Assembly: GCA_033856535.1 (NCBI GenBank)
Contig: JAWVEV010000177.1
Span: 1 to 14,601 of the forward strand
Direction: 5' to 3'
DNA: 14,601 nucleotides
Source of the DNA: JAWVEV01 sp033856535
Lineage (GTDB): Bacteria > Actinomycetota > Thermoleophilia > Miltoncostaeales > Miltoncostaeaceae
Shown piece by piece: positions 1-6,823 of this stretch; the first letter of the stretch is position 1, and every line of letters begins with the position of its first letter. The position numbers were made by a program, and so were the translations under genes. The notes under the pieces were generated by a model, which had not been told where the DNA came from, ran no database searches, and saw only the letters and a list, made by a program, of their open reading frames with translations.

Positions 1-29
1 CGGATGAGAGCTGCGGAGGGTCGAGCGAG

Positions 30-1538
30 ATGAGCCTTTCGATGACGCCGAGGTCGGGGCGGGTGGCGGTCGCCGCGGCCCTCGGCCTCCTGGCCCCCGG
101 CGTCGGGGCCTCCGCCGCCTGCGCGGCTCCCGAGATCCCCGTCGTGAACGGCTGGCCGGTGATCGGCGGTTTCGACTCGCCCGGCTCCCTTGAGGGGATC
201 GACGCGCAGGGGAACGTCTACCTGGACGGCTACACCAGGTTCACGGCGCTCGGGCCGGGGGGCGACCTTCGCTGGACCGTCGACTACCAGCGCACGGCGA
301 GGTCGCCGTTCCTCTCGGGCGACAGCGTGTACTCGGCGGACGGGAAGTCGCTCGATGCCTTCGGCACGGACGGCTCGTGGAAATGGCGCCGTCCATTCCA
401 GGGGGCGCGGACCGCCGCCGCGTCCGGCCGGGCGGGCGGGGCGCTCGTCTACGGCGGCGGCTTCATCGACTCCATCGGCCCCGACAGCGTGCGCCGGTGG
501 TCCACGCCGGTGGGCGGCGTGGTCCGTTCGCCCGTGACGGCGCCGGATGGGACGGTCCTCGCGATCGTCGCCAAGGAGAAGCTCGTCGCTCTCGACGGCG
601 TCACCGGACGGATTCGCTGGAAGGTGCCCGTGGTGGGGACGTCCTTCCGGGCGCCGGCGGTCGGAGGGGACGGTGAGATCGTCGTCGTCGGCAACTCGTT
701 CTCGAACGGGAAGACGAACCCCGCGCTCGTGCAGGCCTTTTCGGGCGATGGTTCGGCGCGCTGGTCGATGTCGGTGAGCGGGAACGTCCTGGGTCCGGCG
801 GCGATCAACGCCGACGGAGTCACGTTCGTGGCCGTCGAGAGCGGGGCCCTTCGCGCGATCGGTCCCGACGGGGTGCAGCGATGGGAGAGGCCCATAGCTC
901 GCCGCTTCCTGTCCGGTCCAGTGGTCGGGACCGACGGCCGGGTGAGCATCCTGTCGACGGGGGCGGCCGGCGGTGTCCCACGCGGCACGCTCACGACGCT
1001 GGACCCGACCACGGGGGCCATCGTCGCAAGCACGGGCGGGCTGGCTCCGGGGCTGGCGTCGGTCCTGCCCGCATCGGGCGGGCGGCTCTTCGTGCAGAGC
1101 GGCGGCTACCTGTGGCAGCTCGATCCGGCGGCCAAGCGGACACGCGTCGCGCGGTACGCGGCTCGCCTCACGGAGACCAGCGCCCGGCTCAAGGTTCGGC
1201 CTCGCCAATGCGAGGGGCGGAGCAGCCGCCAGGTCTGCGTCTTCTCCGGCGAGTCCGGGACGATGCTCGAGCTACGTGCTTCACACGCCGGGAAGGCTAC
1301 GGTCCAGATCCGACGCGTCACGGACGGGCGCCTGCTCGCGATGCGCCGGGCCGTCGAGGTGCCGGCGGGCATCAGCCGCCTCCGCTTGGGCGGCTACCGA
1401 TGCCTCGATGAGACGACGTCGTGCACGGCGCCGGGGCGCTACCGGGTGTCCATCCGGTTCACCCGCGGGCAGCCGCCGGTGACCGTCTCGGCCGGCGTGC
1501 TGCGCGTGCTCCCCTCGGCGGGGCGGGTCCTCTTCTAG
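30..1538 (+). CDS. Secreted PQQ-like beta-propeller protein with a cysteine-containing C-terminal domain
   Basis: This 502-residue protein starts with a signal peptide: basic residues near position 8-11, then a hydrophobic Ala/Leu/Gly stretch to about residue 32, with likely cleavage around A30-A33. Residues about 35-375 contain repeated blades with alternating 'DG..RW' and 'G.v.alD..tG...W' motifs (for example DGVTGRIRWKVPV), typical of the PQQ/YncE-like beta-propeller fold. No enzymatic PQQ-binding residues can be assigned, so a binding or scaffold role outside the membrane is more likely than dehydrogenase activity. Residues about 376-502 look like an all-beta, Ig-like module with four cysteines in two pairs (QCEG...QVCV and YRCLD...SCTA), plausibly disulfides. 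The ATG at 30 is preferred over the ATG at 42 because GGAGGG lies at 15-20. C31 is not in a convincing lipobox. The fold assignment is confident; the function is unknown. Confidence 0.85.
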   Translation: MSLSMTPRSGRVAVAAALGLLAPGVGASAACAAPEIPVVNGWPVIGGFDSPGSLEGIDAQGNVYLDGYTRFTALGPGGDLRWTVDYQRTARSPFLSGDSVYSADGKSLDAFGTDGSWKWRRPFQGARTAAASGRAGGALVYGGGFIDSIGPDSVRRWSTPVGGVVRSPVTAPDGTVLAIVAKEKLVALDGVTGRIRWKVPVVGTSFRAPAVGGDGEIVVVGNSFSNGKTNPALVQAFSGDGSARWSMSVSGNVLGPAAINADGVTFVAVESGALRAIGPDGVQRWERPIARRFLSGPVVGTDGRVSILSTGAAGGVPRGTLTTLDPTTGAIVASTGGLAPGLASVLPASGGRLFVQSGGYLWQLDPAAKRTRVARYAARLTETSARLKVRPRQCEGRSSRQVCVFSGESGTMLELRASHAGKATVQIRRVTDGRLLAMRRAVEVPAGISRLRLGGYRCLDETTSCTAPGRYRVSIRFTRGQPPVTVSAGVLRVLPSAGRVLF

Positions 1539-1634
1539 CGGGTTCCGAAATCGATGCGGCGCGGGGCTCAGGCGGCCGCCGCGGCTGCCCGATGGGCTCA
1601 CCGACGATCACCCGAGCCGGGAGCCGACGATCAG

Positions 1635-1997
1635 ATGAGCCCGATGTGGACCGACCTTCGCCGGGCGCCGATGTGGCGCATCGCTCTTGGTGTCGCGCTC
1701 GCCGCCGTGGCGCTCAACCTCCTTCTGCCGGAGGGGCCGCAGTCGGTCGGCGGCATCGCCGCCGCCGCCCTCGGGTTCATGGCCTTCGCCCTCATCCTCG
1801 TGGCGATGAGGGGCGCCGACGCGTGGACGCTGCTCGGGCTCATGCTCGTCCTCGGCGCCGTGCTGCGCGCCACGGACCTCGCGATCGGGTCCGCGAGCGT
1901 CCTCTACGTCGTGATGGTGACGGTGGCCACCCACGTCCTGTGCACCCTCCGCCTCCCGAGCGCCCGGCCGGCGCGGCCGTCGATGCCGCACCGCTGA
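1635..1997 (+). CDS. Small four-helix membrane protein of unknown function
   Basis: This is a 120-residue hydrophobic protein. Four probable membrane helices lie at about residues 14-31, 39-58, 63-80 and 86-105. They are joined by short loops and followed by a basic, proline-rich tail. The frame is open back to an ATG at 1554, but that would add 27 Arg/Ala-rich residues with no ribosome site before them. The ATG at 1635 starts close to the first helix and is preceded by a weak GGGAG at 1619-1623. ATGs at 1644 and 1671 are also possible. The gene follows the propeller gene by 96 bases on the same strand and could share its transcript. I do not recognise a family. Coding status rests on the hydrophobic periodicity and the length of the frame. 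Confidence 0.6.
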   Translation: MSPMWTDLRRAPMWRIALGVALAAVALNLLLPEGPQSVGGIAAAALGFMAFALILVAMRGADAWTLLGLMLVLGAVLRATDLAIGSASVLYVVMVTVATHVLCTLRLPSARPARPSMPHR

Positions 1998-2053
1998 GGC
2001 GGGAGCGAACGCCCCGGCGCCGACCGGCGGCCCGCCGCTGACCGAGGGGAACC

Positions 2054-2097
2054 CCCACCAACTGCCCATAGCGCGCGTTTTCCGCGGATGGTGGGCA
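2054..2097 (+). repeat. Nested inverted repeats upstream of the Fic gene
   Basis: Two mutually exclusive stems share the same right arm. CCCACCA (2054-2060) pairs with TGGTGGG (2089-2095), and TGCCCA (2063-2068) pairs with TGGGCA (2092-2097). A small CGCG/CGCG hairpin with loop TTTTC sits inside (2074-2086). No T-tract follows, so a classical terminator for the upstream membrane-protein gene is not supported. It could be an operator, a weak terminator or an RNA switch-like fold; nothing seen decides between these. Confidence 0.35.
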
Positions 2098-2139
2098 TTT
2101 CCGAGGCCCTTCTCAGGGGCCGGCCGAACGCCTACTTAC

Positions 2140-2179
2140 GGCCATAAAAGCCCACTATGGCCACATACTGTGCCATTAT
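2140..2179 (+). promoter_or_regulatory. Palindromic promoter/operator region of the Fic gene
   Basis: A perfect 7-bp inverted repeat, GGCCATA (2140-2146) and TATGGCC (2156-2162), with a 9-nt spacer lies just before the Fic start. A second, overlapping near-palindrome is TGGCCACA (2158-2165) against TGTGCCA (2169-2175). The region is clearly less GC-rich than its surroundings and has -10-like hexamers TACTGT (2166-2171) and CATTAT (2174-2179). The Fic protein carries its own C-terminal winged helix, so autoregulation through these sites is a reasonable inference. No experimental or alignment support is available here. Confidence 0.45.
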
Positions 2180-2185
2180 CTCGCC

Positions 2186-3238
2186 GTGCGGACGCTGCGC
2201 GACATCGATCGGAAGCTCGGCCTGGTGCCGGCCCGCGTCGTCACCCAGCTGGGACGGATCGACGCCGCCCAGGGCCGGGAGGGGCTCTTCATCCGGCAGG
2301 CGCCGGCGGTCCTTGATCGGCTCGTCCAGGTGGCGCGGGTGCAGAGCGCCGAGGCGTCCAACGCGATCGAGGGGGTGGTCGCGCCCTCCGCCCGCGTCAA
2401 GGGGCTGATGGCCGAGACGACGGAGCCCCAGAACCGCTCCGAGGCGGAGATCGCCGGCTACCGCTCGGTGCTCGACATGCTCCACCGGAGCGCGCCGGAC
2501 ATGCCCGTGACGTCGGGCGTCGTCCTTCAGATGCACCGCGACCTCTACGGGTTCACCGGCTCCCCCGGCGGGCGCTGGAAATCGGTCGAGAACCACATCG
2601 AGGAGCGGAACCCGGACGGCACGAGAACGGTGGTCTTCGAGACGCTCCCCGCGTTCGAGACCCCGACCGCGATGGACGAGCTCAACGACCTGGCCCGCGA
2701 GCACCTCGCCGCCGGCCGCCACCATCGCCTGCTCGTCACGGGCGCATACGCGCTCGACTTCCTCTGCATCCACCCGTTCCTCGACGGTAACGGGCGGATG
2801 GCGCGCCTCCTCACGCTGCTGCTCCTCTACCGATGCGATTACGGCGTCGGCCGCTACATCAGCATCGAGAAGGCGATCGAGGAGACCAGGGAGACCTACT
2901 ACGACGCGCTGCGCGCCTCGTCGGCCGGTTGGCACGACGGGAGCCACGACCCGTGGCCGTGGCTCGAGTACTTCCTCGGGATCCTGGTCGCGGTCTACGC
3001 CCGGTTCGAGGAGCGCGTCGACACCTTCGCCGGACGCGGGGCCAAGACCGACGCCATCGAGCGGTTCGTGGCCGGCGTCCCGTCCGGTCAGACCTTTCGC
3101 GTCGGGCAGGTCCGGGACATCGCCGGCGGCGCCTCGGACAGTCACATCTCGAAGGTGCTGGCACGTCTCCGCGCCGAGGGCGCGATCGAGGCGCGCGGTC
3201 GTGGTCGCGGCGCCCATTGGGTCAAGGCAGAGGGCTAG
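2186..3238 (+). CDS. Fic-family AMP-transferase with N-terminal inhibitory helix and C-terminal winged helix
   Basis: Fic enzymes transfer AMP (or another phosphate-containing group) from a nucleotide to hydroxyl side chains of target proteins. This 350-residue protein has the complete core motif HPFLDGNGRMAR at residues 196-207, including catalytic H196, the GNG anion loop and R204/R207. The family's (S/T)xxxE(G/N) inhibitory motif is present as SNAIEG at 58-63. Its position before the Fic core marks a class II, self-inhibited Fic protein whose E62 would block ATP binding. Residues about 285-348 form a winged helix-turn-helix (QVRDIAGGASDSHISKVLARL), so it probably also binds DNA. The start is a GTG; the nearby ATG at 2157 is out of frame, and no ribosome site precedes the GTG, suggesting a leaderless message. 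No antitoxin gene is adjacent, as expected for class II. The target protein is unknown. Confidence 0.9.
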   Translation: MRTLRDIDRKLGLVPARVVTQLGRIDAAQGREGLFIRQAPAVLDRLVQVARVQSAEASNAIEGVVAPSARVKGLMAETTEPQNRSEAEIAGYRSVLDMLHRSAPDMPVTSGVVLQMHRDLYGFTGSPGGRWKSVENHIEERNPDGTRTVVFETLPAFETPTAMDELNDLAREHLAAGRHHRLLVTGAYALDFLCIHPFLDGNGRMARLLTLLLLYRCDYGVGRYISIEKAIEETRETYYDALRASSAGWHDGSHDPWPWLEYFLGILVAVYARFEERVDTFAGRGAKTDAIERFVAGVPSGQTFRVGQVRDIAGGASDSHISKVLARLRAEGAIEARGRGRGAHWVKAEG

Positions 3239-4089
3239 ACGCCGAGGGCGACCCGATACGTCGCGACCGTCGCCGAGAGCGTCGTCGGCGCCGGGTCGGG
3301 CAGGGCCCTGATCCGCTCCGCCATCTCGTCTCCCCGGGCGTGCCATGCGCTCGGGCCCATCGCCACCAGGAGCTCCACGTCGGCATGCGGGAGCGCCAGC
3401 CGCGCCTCCACCTCGACCGCCGCCTCCCGTCGCCAGCCCGAGCCCAGCGCGGCCTCGATCCGCTCCTCCTTGCGGTCGTCCACCTCGAGCAGGCCCAGCG
3501 GCTCGACCAGCTCCGCCAGGTGGCGGGGCGTGGGGGAGGCCACCACCAGGGCGCCCCCGGCATGCAGGATCCGGCGCATCTCCGCCCCGTTCCGCGGCGC
3601 GAACACGTCGATCACGACCGCGGCCGCATCGTCGCGCACCGGGATCCCGCGCCAGACGTCCGCGACCACCGCGCCCATCCGCGGGTGCGCCCGCGCCGCC
3701 CGCCGGCACGCCGCCGCCGATCGGTCCACCGCCAACCCGATCCGGTCCGGCAACCGGTCGAGGACCATCGCCAATTGGGCGCCCGGTCCGGCGCCGACCT
3801 CCACCACCGCTCCGGGCACGCCATTCGACGCCGCCACGGCCGCCGCCGCGACCGCCTCCGCCAACGGCGCGTAGTGCCCCGCCGACAGGAACGCCTCCCG
3901 CGCCGCCACCATCGCCGCGGTGTCGCCGCCCGGCGGCGCGTCGCCGGGCAGAAGGCTCGCGTAGCCCTGGCGGGCGACGTCGAAGGCGTGCCCGGCCGGG
4001 CAGCGCAGGGTCCCGCCGGCCTCGGCCAGCGGGCCGCCGCAGATTGCGCACGCAACGAGCGCGACCACGTGAGCGGTCACCGGGGTCAT
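3235..4089 (-). CDS. RlmA-like 23S rRNA (guanine-N1)-methyltransferase
   Basis: The protein (284 residues) fits the RlmA(I)/RlmA(II) family, which methylates N1 of a guanine in a 23S rRNA hairpin using S-adenosylmethionine. The N-terminal zinc ribbon is intact: C14 and C17 (CAIC), then C30 and H34 (RCPAGH). It is followed by the family signature FDVARQGYASLLPGD (36-50) and GGDTAAMVAAR (54-64). The methyltransferase fold has its SAM-binding glycine motif VVEVGAGPG at about 95-103. In the mycinamicin/tylosin-producer and E. coli branches of this family, the methyl mark affects macrolide sensitivity; which guanine is modified here cannot be read from the sequence. The start is the ATG at 4087-4089. 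The gene ends convergently with the Fic gene, sharing CTAG. The divergent metallo-hydrolase gene begins 90 bases away. Confidence 0.88.
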   Translation of the reverse strand: MTPVTAHVVALVACAICGGPLAEAGGTLRCPAGHAFDVARQGYASLLPGDAPPGGDTAAMVAAREAFLSAGHYAPLAEAVAAAAVAASNGVPGAVVEVGAGPGAQLAMVLDRLPDRIGLAVDRSAAACRRAARAHPRMGAVVADVWRGIPVRDDAAAVVIDVFAPRNGAEMRRILHAGGALVVASPTPRHLAELVEPLGLLEVDDRKEERIEAALGSGWRREAAVEVEARLALPHADVELLVAMGPSAWHARGDEMAERIRALPDPAPTTLSATVATYRVALGV

Positions 4090-4114
4090 CGGCCGTCAGC
4101 CGGAGGACCCGGAG

Positions 4115-4155
4115 TAGTGTGAGCCGCCGGTCCCGCGCTGGCGCGCGGGCGGCTC
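4115..4155 (+). promoter_or_regulatory. Divergent intergenic region: candidate -10 and strong GC hairpin
   Basis: The 90-base gap between the rlmA-like gene and the metallo-hydrolase contains a -10-like TAGTGT (4115-4120), with no clear -35 box. It also contains a perfect 8-bp inverted repeat, GAGCCGCC (4121-4128) and GGCGGCTC (4148-4155). Inside that repeat a further 5 bp (CGCGC/GCGCG, 4134-4138 and 4143-4147) can pair around TGGC. The hairpin stops 14 nt before the ribosome site. If the -10 is used, transcription would begin inside the left arm, so the repeat would act in DNA rather than RNA. Confidence 0.35.
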
Positions 4156-4179
4156 GGCCCCGATCGCTTGGAGGAGCAG

Positions 4180-4887
4180 ATGGACCTCGGCGGCAACCGC
4201 GTGACCTGGCTCGGCCACGGCACCTGGCTCTGGGAGACCTCGGAGGGCAAGCGCATCCTCGTCGACGCCTGGCTCGCCGGGAATCCCCAATGTCCGGCGG
4301 AGTACCACGACCCTGGTCCGCTCGACGCGATCCTCTTCACCCATGGCCACTTCGACCACGTCGGGGACGCGGTCGACACGATCACCAACACCGGCGCCAC
4401 GGCGGTCGCGATCCTCGAGGTCGGCGCCTGGCTGATGCAGAACGGCTGCGAGAACGTCATTCAGATGAACAAGGGCGGCACCGTCGCGGTCGCCGGCGTG
4501 AAGGCCACCATGGTGAACGCCGTGCACTCGAGCGGCATCCCCGGTCCGGACGGCGGCATCATCGACGGCGGCTCCCCGGCCGGCTACGTGATCGAGTTTC
4601 CCGACGGCCTGGTCGTCTACCACGCCGGCGACACCGACGTGTTCGGCGACATGGCCCTCATCGCGGAGATCTACAACCCCACGGTGGCGGTCCTGCCGAT
4701 CGGCGACCACTTCACGATGGGTCCGCGTCAGGCGGCCCACGCCGTGCGCCTGCTCGGCGTGAAGCAGGTCCTCTCGGGCCACTTCGGGACCTTTCCGCCG
4801 CTGGTCGGCCGGCCGGCGCACCTGCGCGAGCTGGTCCCCGGCGACGTCGAGGTCCCCGACATGGAGCCGGGCCAGACCCTGCCCTAG
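4180..4887 (+). CDS. UPF0173/UlaG-like metal-dependent hydrolase (metallo-beta-lactamase fold)
   Basis: This cytoplasmic protein of 235 residues has the metal-binding set of the metallo-beta-lactamase superfamily. It has HGHFDH at residues 55-60, H116 (AVHS), D151 in the HAGDTD motif (148-153), and H201 (LSGHFG). The compact length, the early WLGHGTW motif at 10-16 and the D151 motif match the UPF0173/UlaG-type 'YtkL-like' branch. That branch is widely conserved but mostly has no proven substrate; UlaG itself opens L-ascorbate-6-phosphate lactone. The ATG at 4180 is preferred over the in-frame TTG at 4168 because GGAGGAG at 4170-4176 is a well-placed ribosome site for 4180 and would overlap the TTG. 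Its stop overlaps the convergent cation-transporter stop through CTAG. The substrate is unknown. Confidence 0.87.
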   Translation: MDLGGNRVTWLGHGTWLWETSEGKRILVDAWLAGNPQCPAEYHDPGPLDAILFTHGHFDHVGDAVDTITNTGATAVAILEVGAWLMQNGCENVIQMNKGGTVAVAGVKATMVNAVHSSGIPGPDGGIIDGGSPAGYVIEFPDGLVVYHAGDTDVFGDMALIAEIYNPTVAVLPIGDHFTMGPRQAAHAVRLLGVKQVLSGHFGTFPPLVGRPAHLRELVPGDVEVPDMEPGQTLP

Positions 4888-5816
4888 GCGCTCTCCGGTG
4901 GCGCCTCGACCGGCCGCAGCAGGTCCGGCTCGAGGTAGATCACCCGGGCGATCGGCACCGCCGCGCGGATTCGTCCCTCGGCGGCGTCGATCGCCCCGGC
5001 GAGCGCCGGCACGGCAAGGCCGCGGTCGAACTCGACCTTGGCCGCCACCAGCAGCTCGTCGGGGCCGAGGTGCTGGGTGCGCATGTGGATCACCCGGCGC
5101 ACCTCGGCGCCGGCCTCGATCTCGGTCGTGATCCGCCGGACGGTCTCCGGGCCGGCCGCCTCGCCGAGCAGCAGGCTCTTCATCTCGACCGCCAGGATCA
5201 CGGCGATCACCACCAGCAGAACGCCGATGCTGAGCGTCGCCCCGCCGTCGAACCGCGGCTCGTCCAGCGTCGTGGTCAGGGTGACGCCGGCCAGCGCGAG
5301 CGCCAGGCCGAGCAGCGCGCCGAGATCCTCCAGCAGCACCACCGGGAGCTCGGGGCTCTTGGAGCGGCGGATGTAGGCGACCCACCCCTGGTCGCCCTTC
5401 ACGTGGCGGGCCTCCTTCACCGCGGTCCGCAGCGAGAAGCTCTCGAGCCCCAGCGCCACGATCAGGATCGCGAAGGCGACGATCGGCGAGCTGAGCTCGT
5501 GCGGGTGGCGCAGCTTCTCCACGCCCTCGTAGACCGCGAAGATGCCGCCGATCAGGAAGAGCACCACGGCGACGACGAACGACCAGAAGTAGCGGTCGCG
5601 GCCGTAGCCAAAGGGGTGGAGCTCGGTCGGCCGCCGGCTGGCCTGGCGCCCGCCGAGCAGCAGCAGCCCCTGGTTGCTCGTGTCCGCGACCGAGTGGACC
5701 GACTCGGCGAGCAGCGCCGAGGACCCGGTGATCAGGAAGCCGACGAACTTGGAGATCGCGATGCCGAGGTTCGCCGCGGCGGCCGCGACGATCGCCCTCT
5801 TGCTGCCCTCGTGCAT
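4884..5816 (-). CDS. Cation diffusion facilitator (ZnT9-like) metal transporter
   Basis: CDF proteins export divalent metals (Zn, Mn, Co, Fe, Cd) in exchange for protons at the cytoplasmic membrane. This 310-residue protein has about six membrane helices in the first 215 residues and a cytoplasmic ferredoxin-like tail (about 222-300, ending ARVIYLEPD). The helix 2 metal site is canonical: H41 and D45 in ESVHSVADTSNQ. In helix 5 the usual HxxxD is VxxxD, with the ED pair E163-D164 in LLEDLGALLG. The pattern HSVADTSNQ...HPFGYGRDRYFWS plus LLEDxxAxxG matches the ZnT9-like branch rather than CzcD/FieF. The ATG at 5816 is chosen because GGGAGG lies 4 nt upstream; the longer in-frame extension to 6419 would overlap uppP and is rejected. 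Metal specificity cannot be assigned. Confidence 0.88.
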   Translation of the reverse strand: MHEGSKRAIVAAAAANLGIAISKFVGFLITGSSALLAESVHSVADTSNQGLLLLGGRQASRRPTELHPFGYGRDRYFWSFVVAVVLFLIGGIFAVYEGVEKLRHPHELSSPIVAFAILIVALGLESFSLRTAVKEARHVKGDQGWVAYIRRSKSPELPVVLLEDLGALLGLALALAGVTLTTTLDEPRFDGGATLSIGVLLVVIAVILAVEMKSLLLGEAAGPETVRRITTEIEAGAEVRRVIHMRTQHLGPDELLVAAKVEFDRGLAVPALAGAIDAAEGRIRAAVPIARVIYLEPDLLRPVEAPPESA

Positions 5817-5848
5817 TCGCCTCCCTCGCCGCGGCCCGCGCGAGGATA
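5817..5848 (-). promoter_or_regulatory. Candidate -10 element and ribosome site of the CDF gene
   Basis: On the minus strand, TATCCT (5843-5848) resembles a -10 hexamer, about 26 nt before the start codon. GGGAGG (5821-5826) then lies 4 nt before the ATG and is a strong ribosome site. No good -35 hexamer was found at 16-18 nt spacing, so promoter placement is tentative. The ribosome site is well supported and fixes the start. Confidence 0.4.
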
Positions 5849-5876
5849 CCGGCCTGGCGGCTGCAAACCGTCGCCC

Positions 5877-5937
5877 TCCGGCCCGCCCGTCAACAGTCCA
5901 TGCGCCCGGCATTGAACTGAGGGACGGGCGGACCGGA
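5877..5937 (-). other. 61-nt stem-loop between uppP and the CDF gene
   Basis: The arms 5877-5891 and 5923-5937 are inverted copies matching at 14 of 15 positions. The single mismatch becomes a G-U pair in minus-strand RNA (the sense of both neighbouring genes) but a C-A mismatch in plus-strand RNA. Inside, CAGT/ACTG (5894-5897, 5916-5919) and ATGC/GCAT (5900-5903, 5909-5912) continue the same helix to a 5-nt loop. It begins about 50 nt after the uppP stop and ends some 60 nt before the CDF start, upstream of the candidate -10. No U-tract follows. Options are a non-canonical terminator or 3'-end stabiliser of uppP, a leader RNA of the metal transporter, or a small palindromic repeat. Confidence 0.5.
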
Positions 5938-5986
5938 TTGCTCGGTTTTCGCTCGCCAGGCGCGCCGCGGGCCGGCGGCCCCGCTT

Positions 5987-6823
5987 TCAGTCGATGACGC
6001 CCGCCGCGGCCAGGATCAGGACGATCGCGCCGAGGGCCACCCGGTAGACCACGAACACCATCGTGGAGTGGTTGGCGAGGTAGCGCAGCAGGAAGGCGAT
6101 CGAGGCGTAGCCGACGATGAACGCGAACACCGTCGCGATCGCCAGGGCGCCCAGGCTGGTGTGGTCGCCCTCGGTGTCCGAGATGATCCCGACCAGCCCG
6201 TAGAGGCCGCTCAGGACGATCGCCGGCACCGAGAGCAGGAACGAGAAGCGCGCCGCGGCCTCCCGCTTCATGCCCAGGAAGAGGCCGGCGGTGATCGTCG
6301 CCCCCGAGCGCGACACGCCGGGAACCAGCGCCATGGCCTGCGCGAACCCGACCGCCAGACCGTCGCGCAGCGTGACCTGCTCCACCGTCCGCCGGCGGGT
6401 GCTCACCCTCTCGGCCCACAGCAGGACCAGGCCCAGCACGATCAGCGCGGTCCCGATCAGGTACAGGTTCCGCGCGCCCGACTCGATCTGGTTGTGGAAC
6501 GCGAGCCCGAAGACCGAGATCGGGATCGTGCCGACGATGATGTACCAGCCCATCCGCGCGTCGAGCTCGCGGCGCAGGCTCGGCCGGCGCAGGCTCTCCA
6601 GCCAGACCCGCGTGATCCGCAGCAGGTCCTGGCGGAAGTAGATGAGGACGGCGACCATGGTCCCCAGCTGGATCACGGCCGTGAAGAGCGCGCCGGGGTC
6701 GTCCCAGCCGACGAACGCCGGCACGAGGCGCAGGTGTCCGGTGCTCGAGATCGGCAGGAACTCGGTGAGCCCCTGCACGATGCCGAGGACGATGGCCTCG
6801 ATCGCGCTCACGACTGGCGGCAC
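5987..6823 (-). CDS. uppP: Undecaprenyl-diphosphate phosphatase (BacA/UppP family)
   Basis: UppP removes a phosphate from undecaprenyl diphosphate at the outer face of the cytoplasmic membrane. This recycles the lipid carrier for peptidoglycan and other wall polymers; overexpression gives bacitracin resistance. The 278-residue protein has both family signatures. The (E/Q)xxxE segment is QGLTEFLPISSTGHL (Q17, E21, H30), and PGVSRSGAT (168-176) carries R172, the counterpart of the essential arginine in the E. coli enzyme. Eight or so hydrophobic helices are visible and the length is normal. The start is uncertain: a GTG at 6823 gives the usual N-terminus, a second in-frame GTG at 6811 would remove four residues, and neither has a clear ribosome site. 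The ATG at 6825 is out of frame. The FAD-oxidoreductase gene lies upstream on the same strand but is separated by 267 bases and a hairpin. Confidence 0.93.
   Translation of the reverse strand: MPPVVSAIEAIVLGIVQGLTEFLPISSTGHLRLVPAFVGWDDPGALFTAVIQLGTMVAVLIYFRQDLLRITRVWLESLRRPSLRRELDARMGWYIIVGTIPISVFGLAFHNQIESGARNLYLIGTALIVLGLVLLWAERVSTRRRTVEQVTLRDGLAVGFAQAMALVPGVSRSGATITAGLFLGMKREAAARFSFLLSVPAIVLSGLYGLVGIISDTEGDHTSLGALAIATVFAFIVGYASIAFLLRYLANHSTMVFVVYRVALGAIVLILAAAGVID

Noticed and set aside
2132..4051. Long minus-strand open frame of 639 codons
   Set aside because: It runs antisense to the clear Fic gene and over the rlmA-like gene in another frame; its Arg/Gly/Asp-rich sequence has no motif. 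Long shadow frames are expected at this GC content.
3345..5915. Plus-strand open frame of 856 codons
   Set aside because: It overlaps three well-supported genes (rlmA-like, metallo-hydrolase, CDF) and is dominated by Pro/Arg/Ala runs typical of a shadow frame.
5877..5937. NiCo (czcD) or yybP-ykoY metal riboswitch
   Set aside because: The element is a single long hairpin, not a multi-way junction, and the expected conserved junction sequences are missing.
4884..6419. Extended 511-residue form of the CDF protein
   Set aside because: The first 201 codons overlap uppP and the intergenic hairpin and look non-coding; a strong ribosome site precedes the ATG at 5816.
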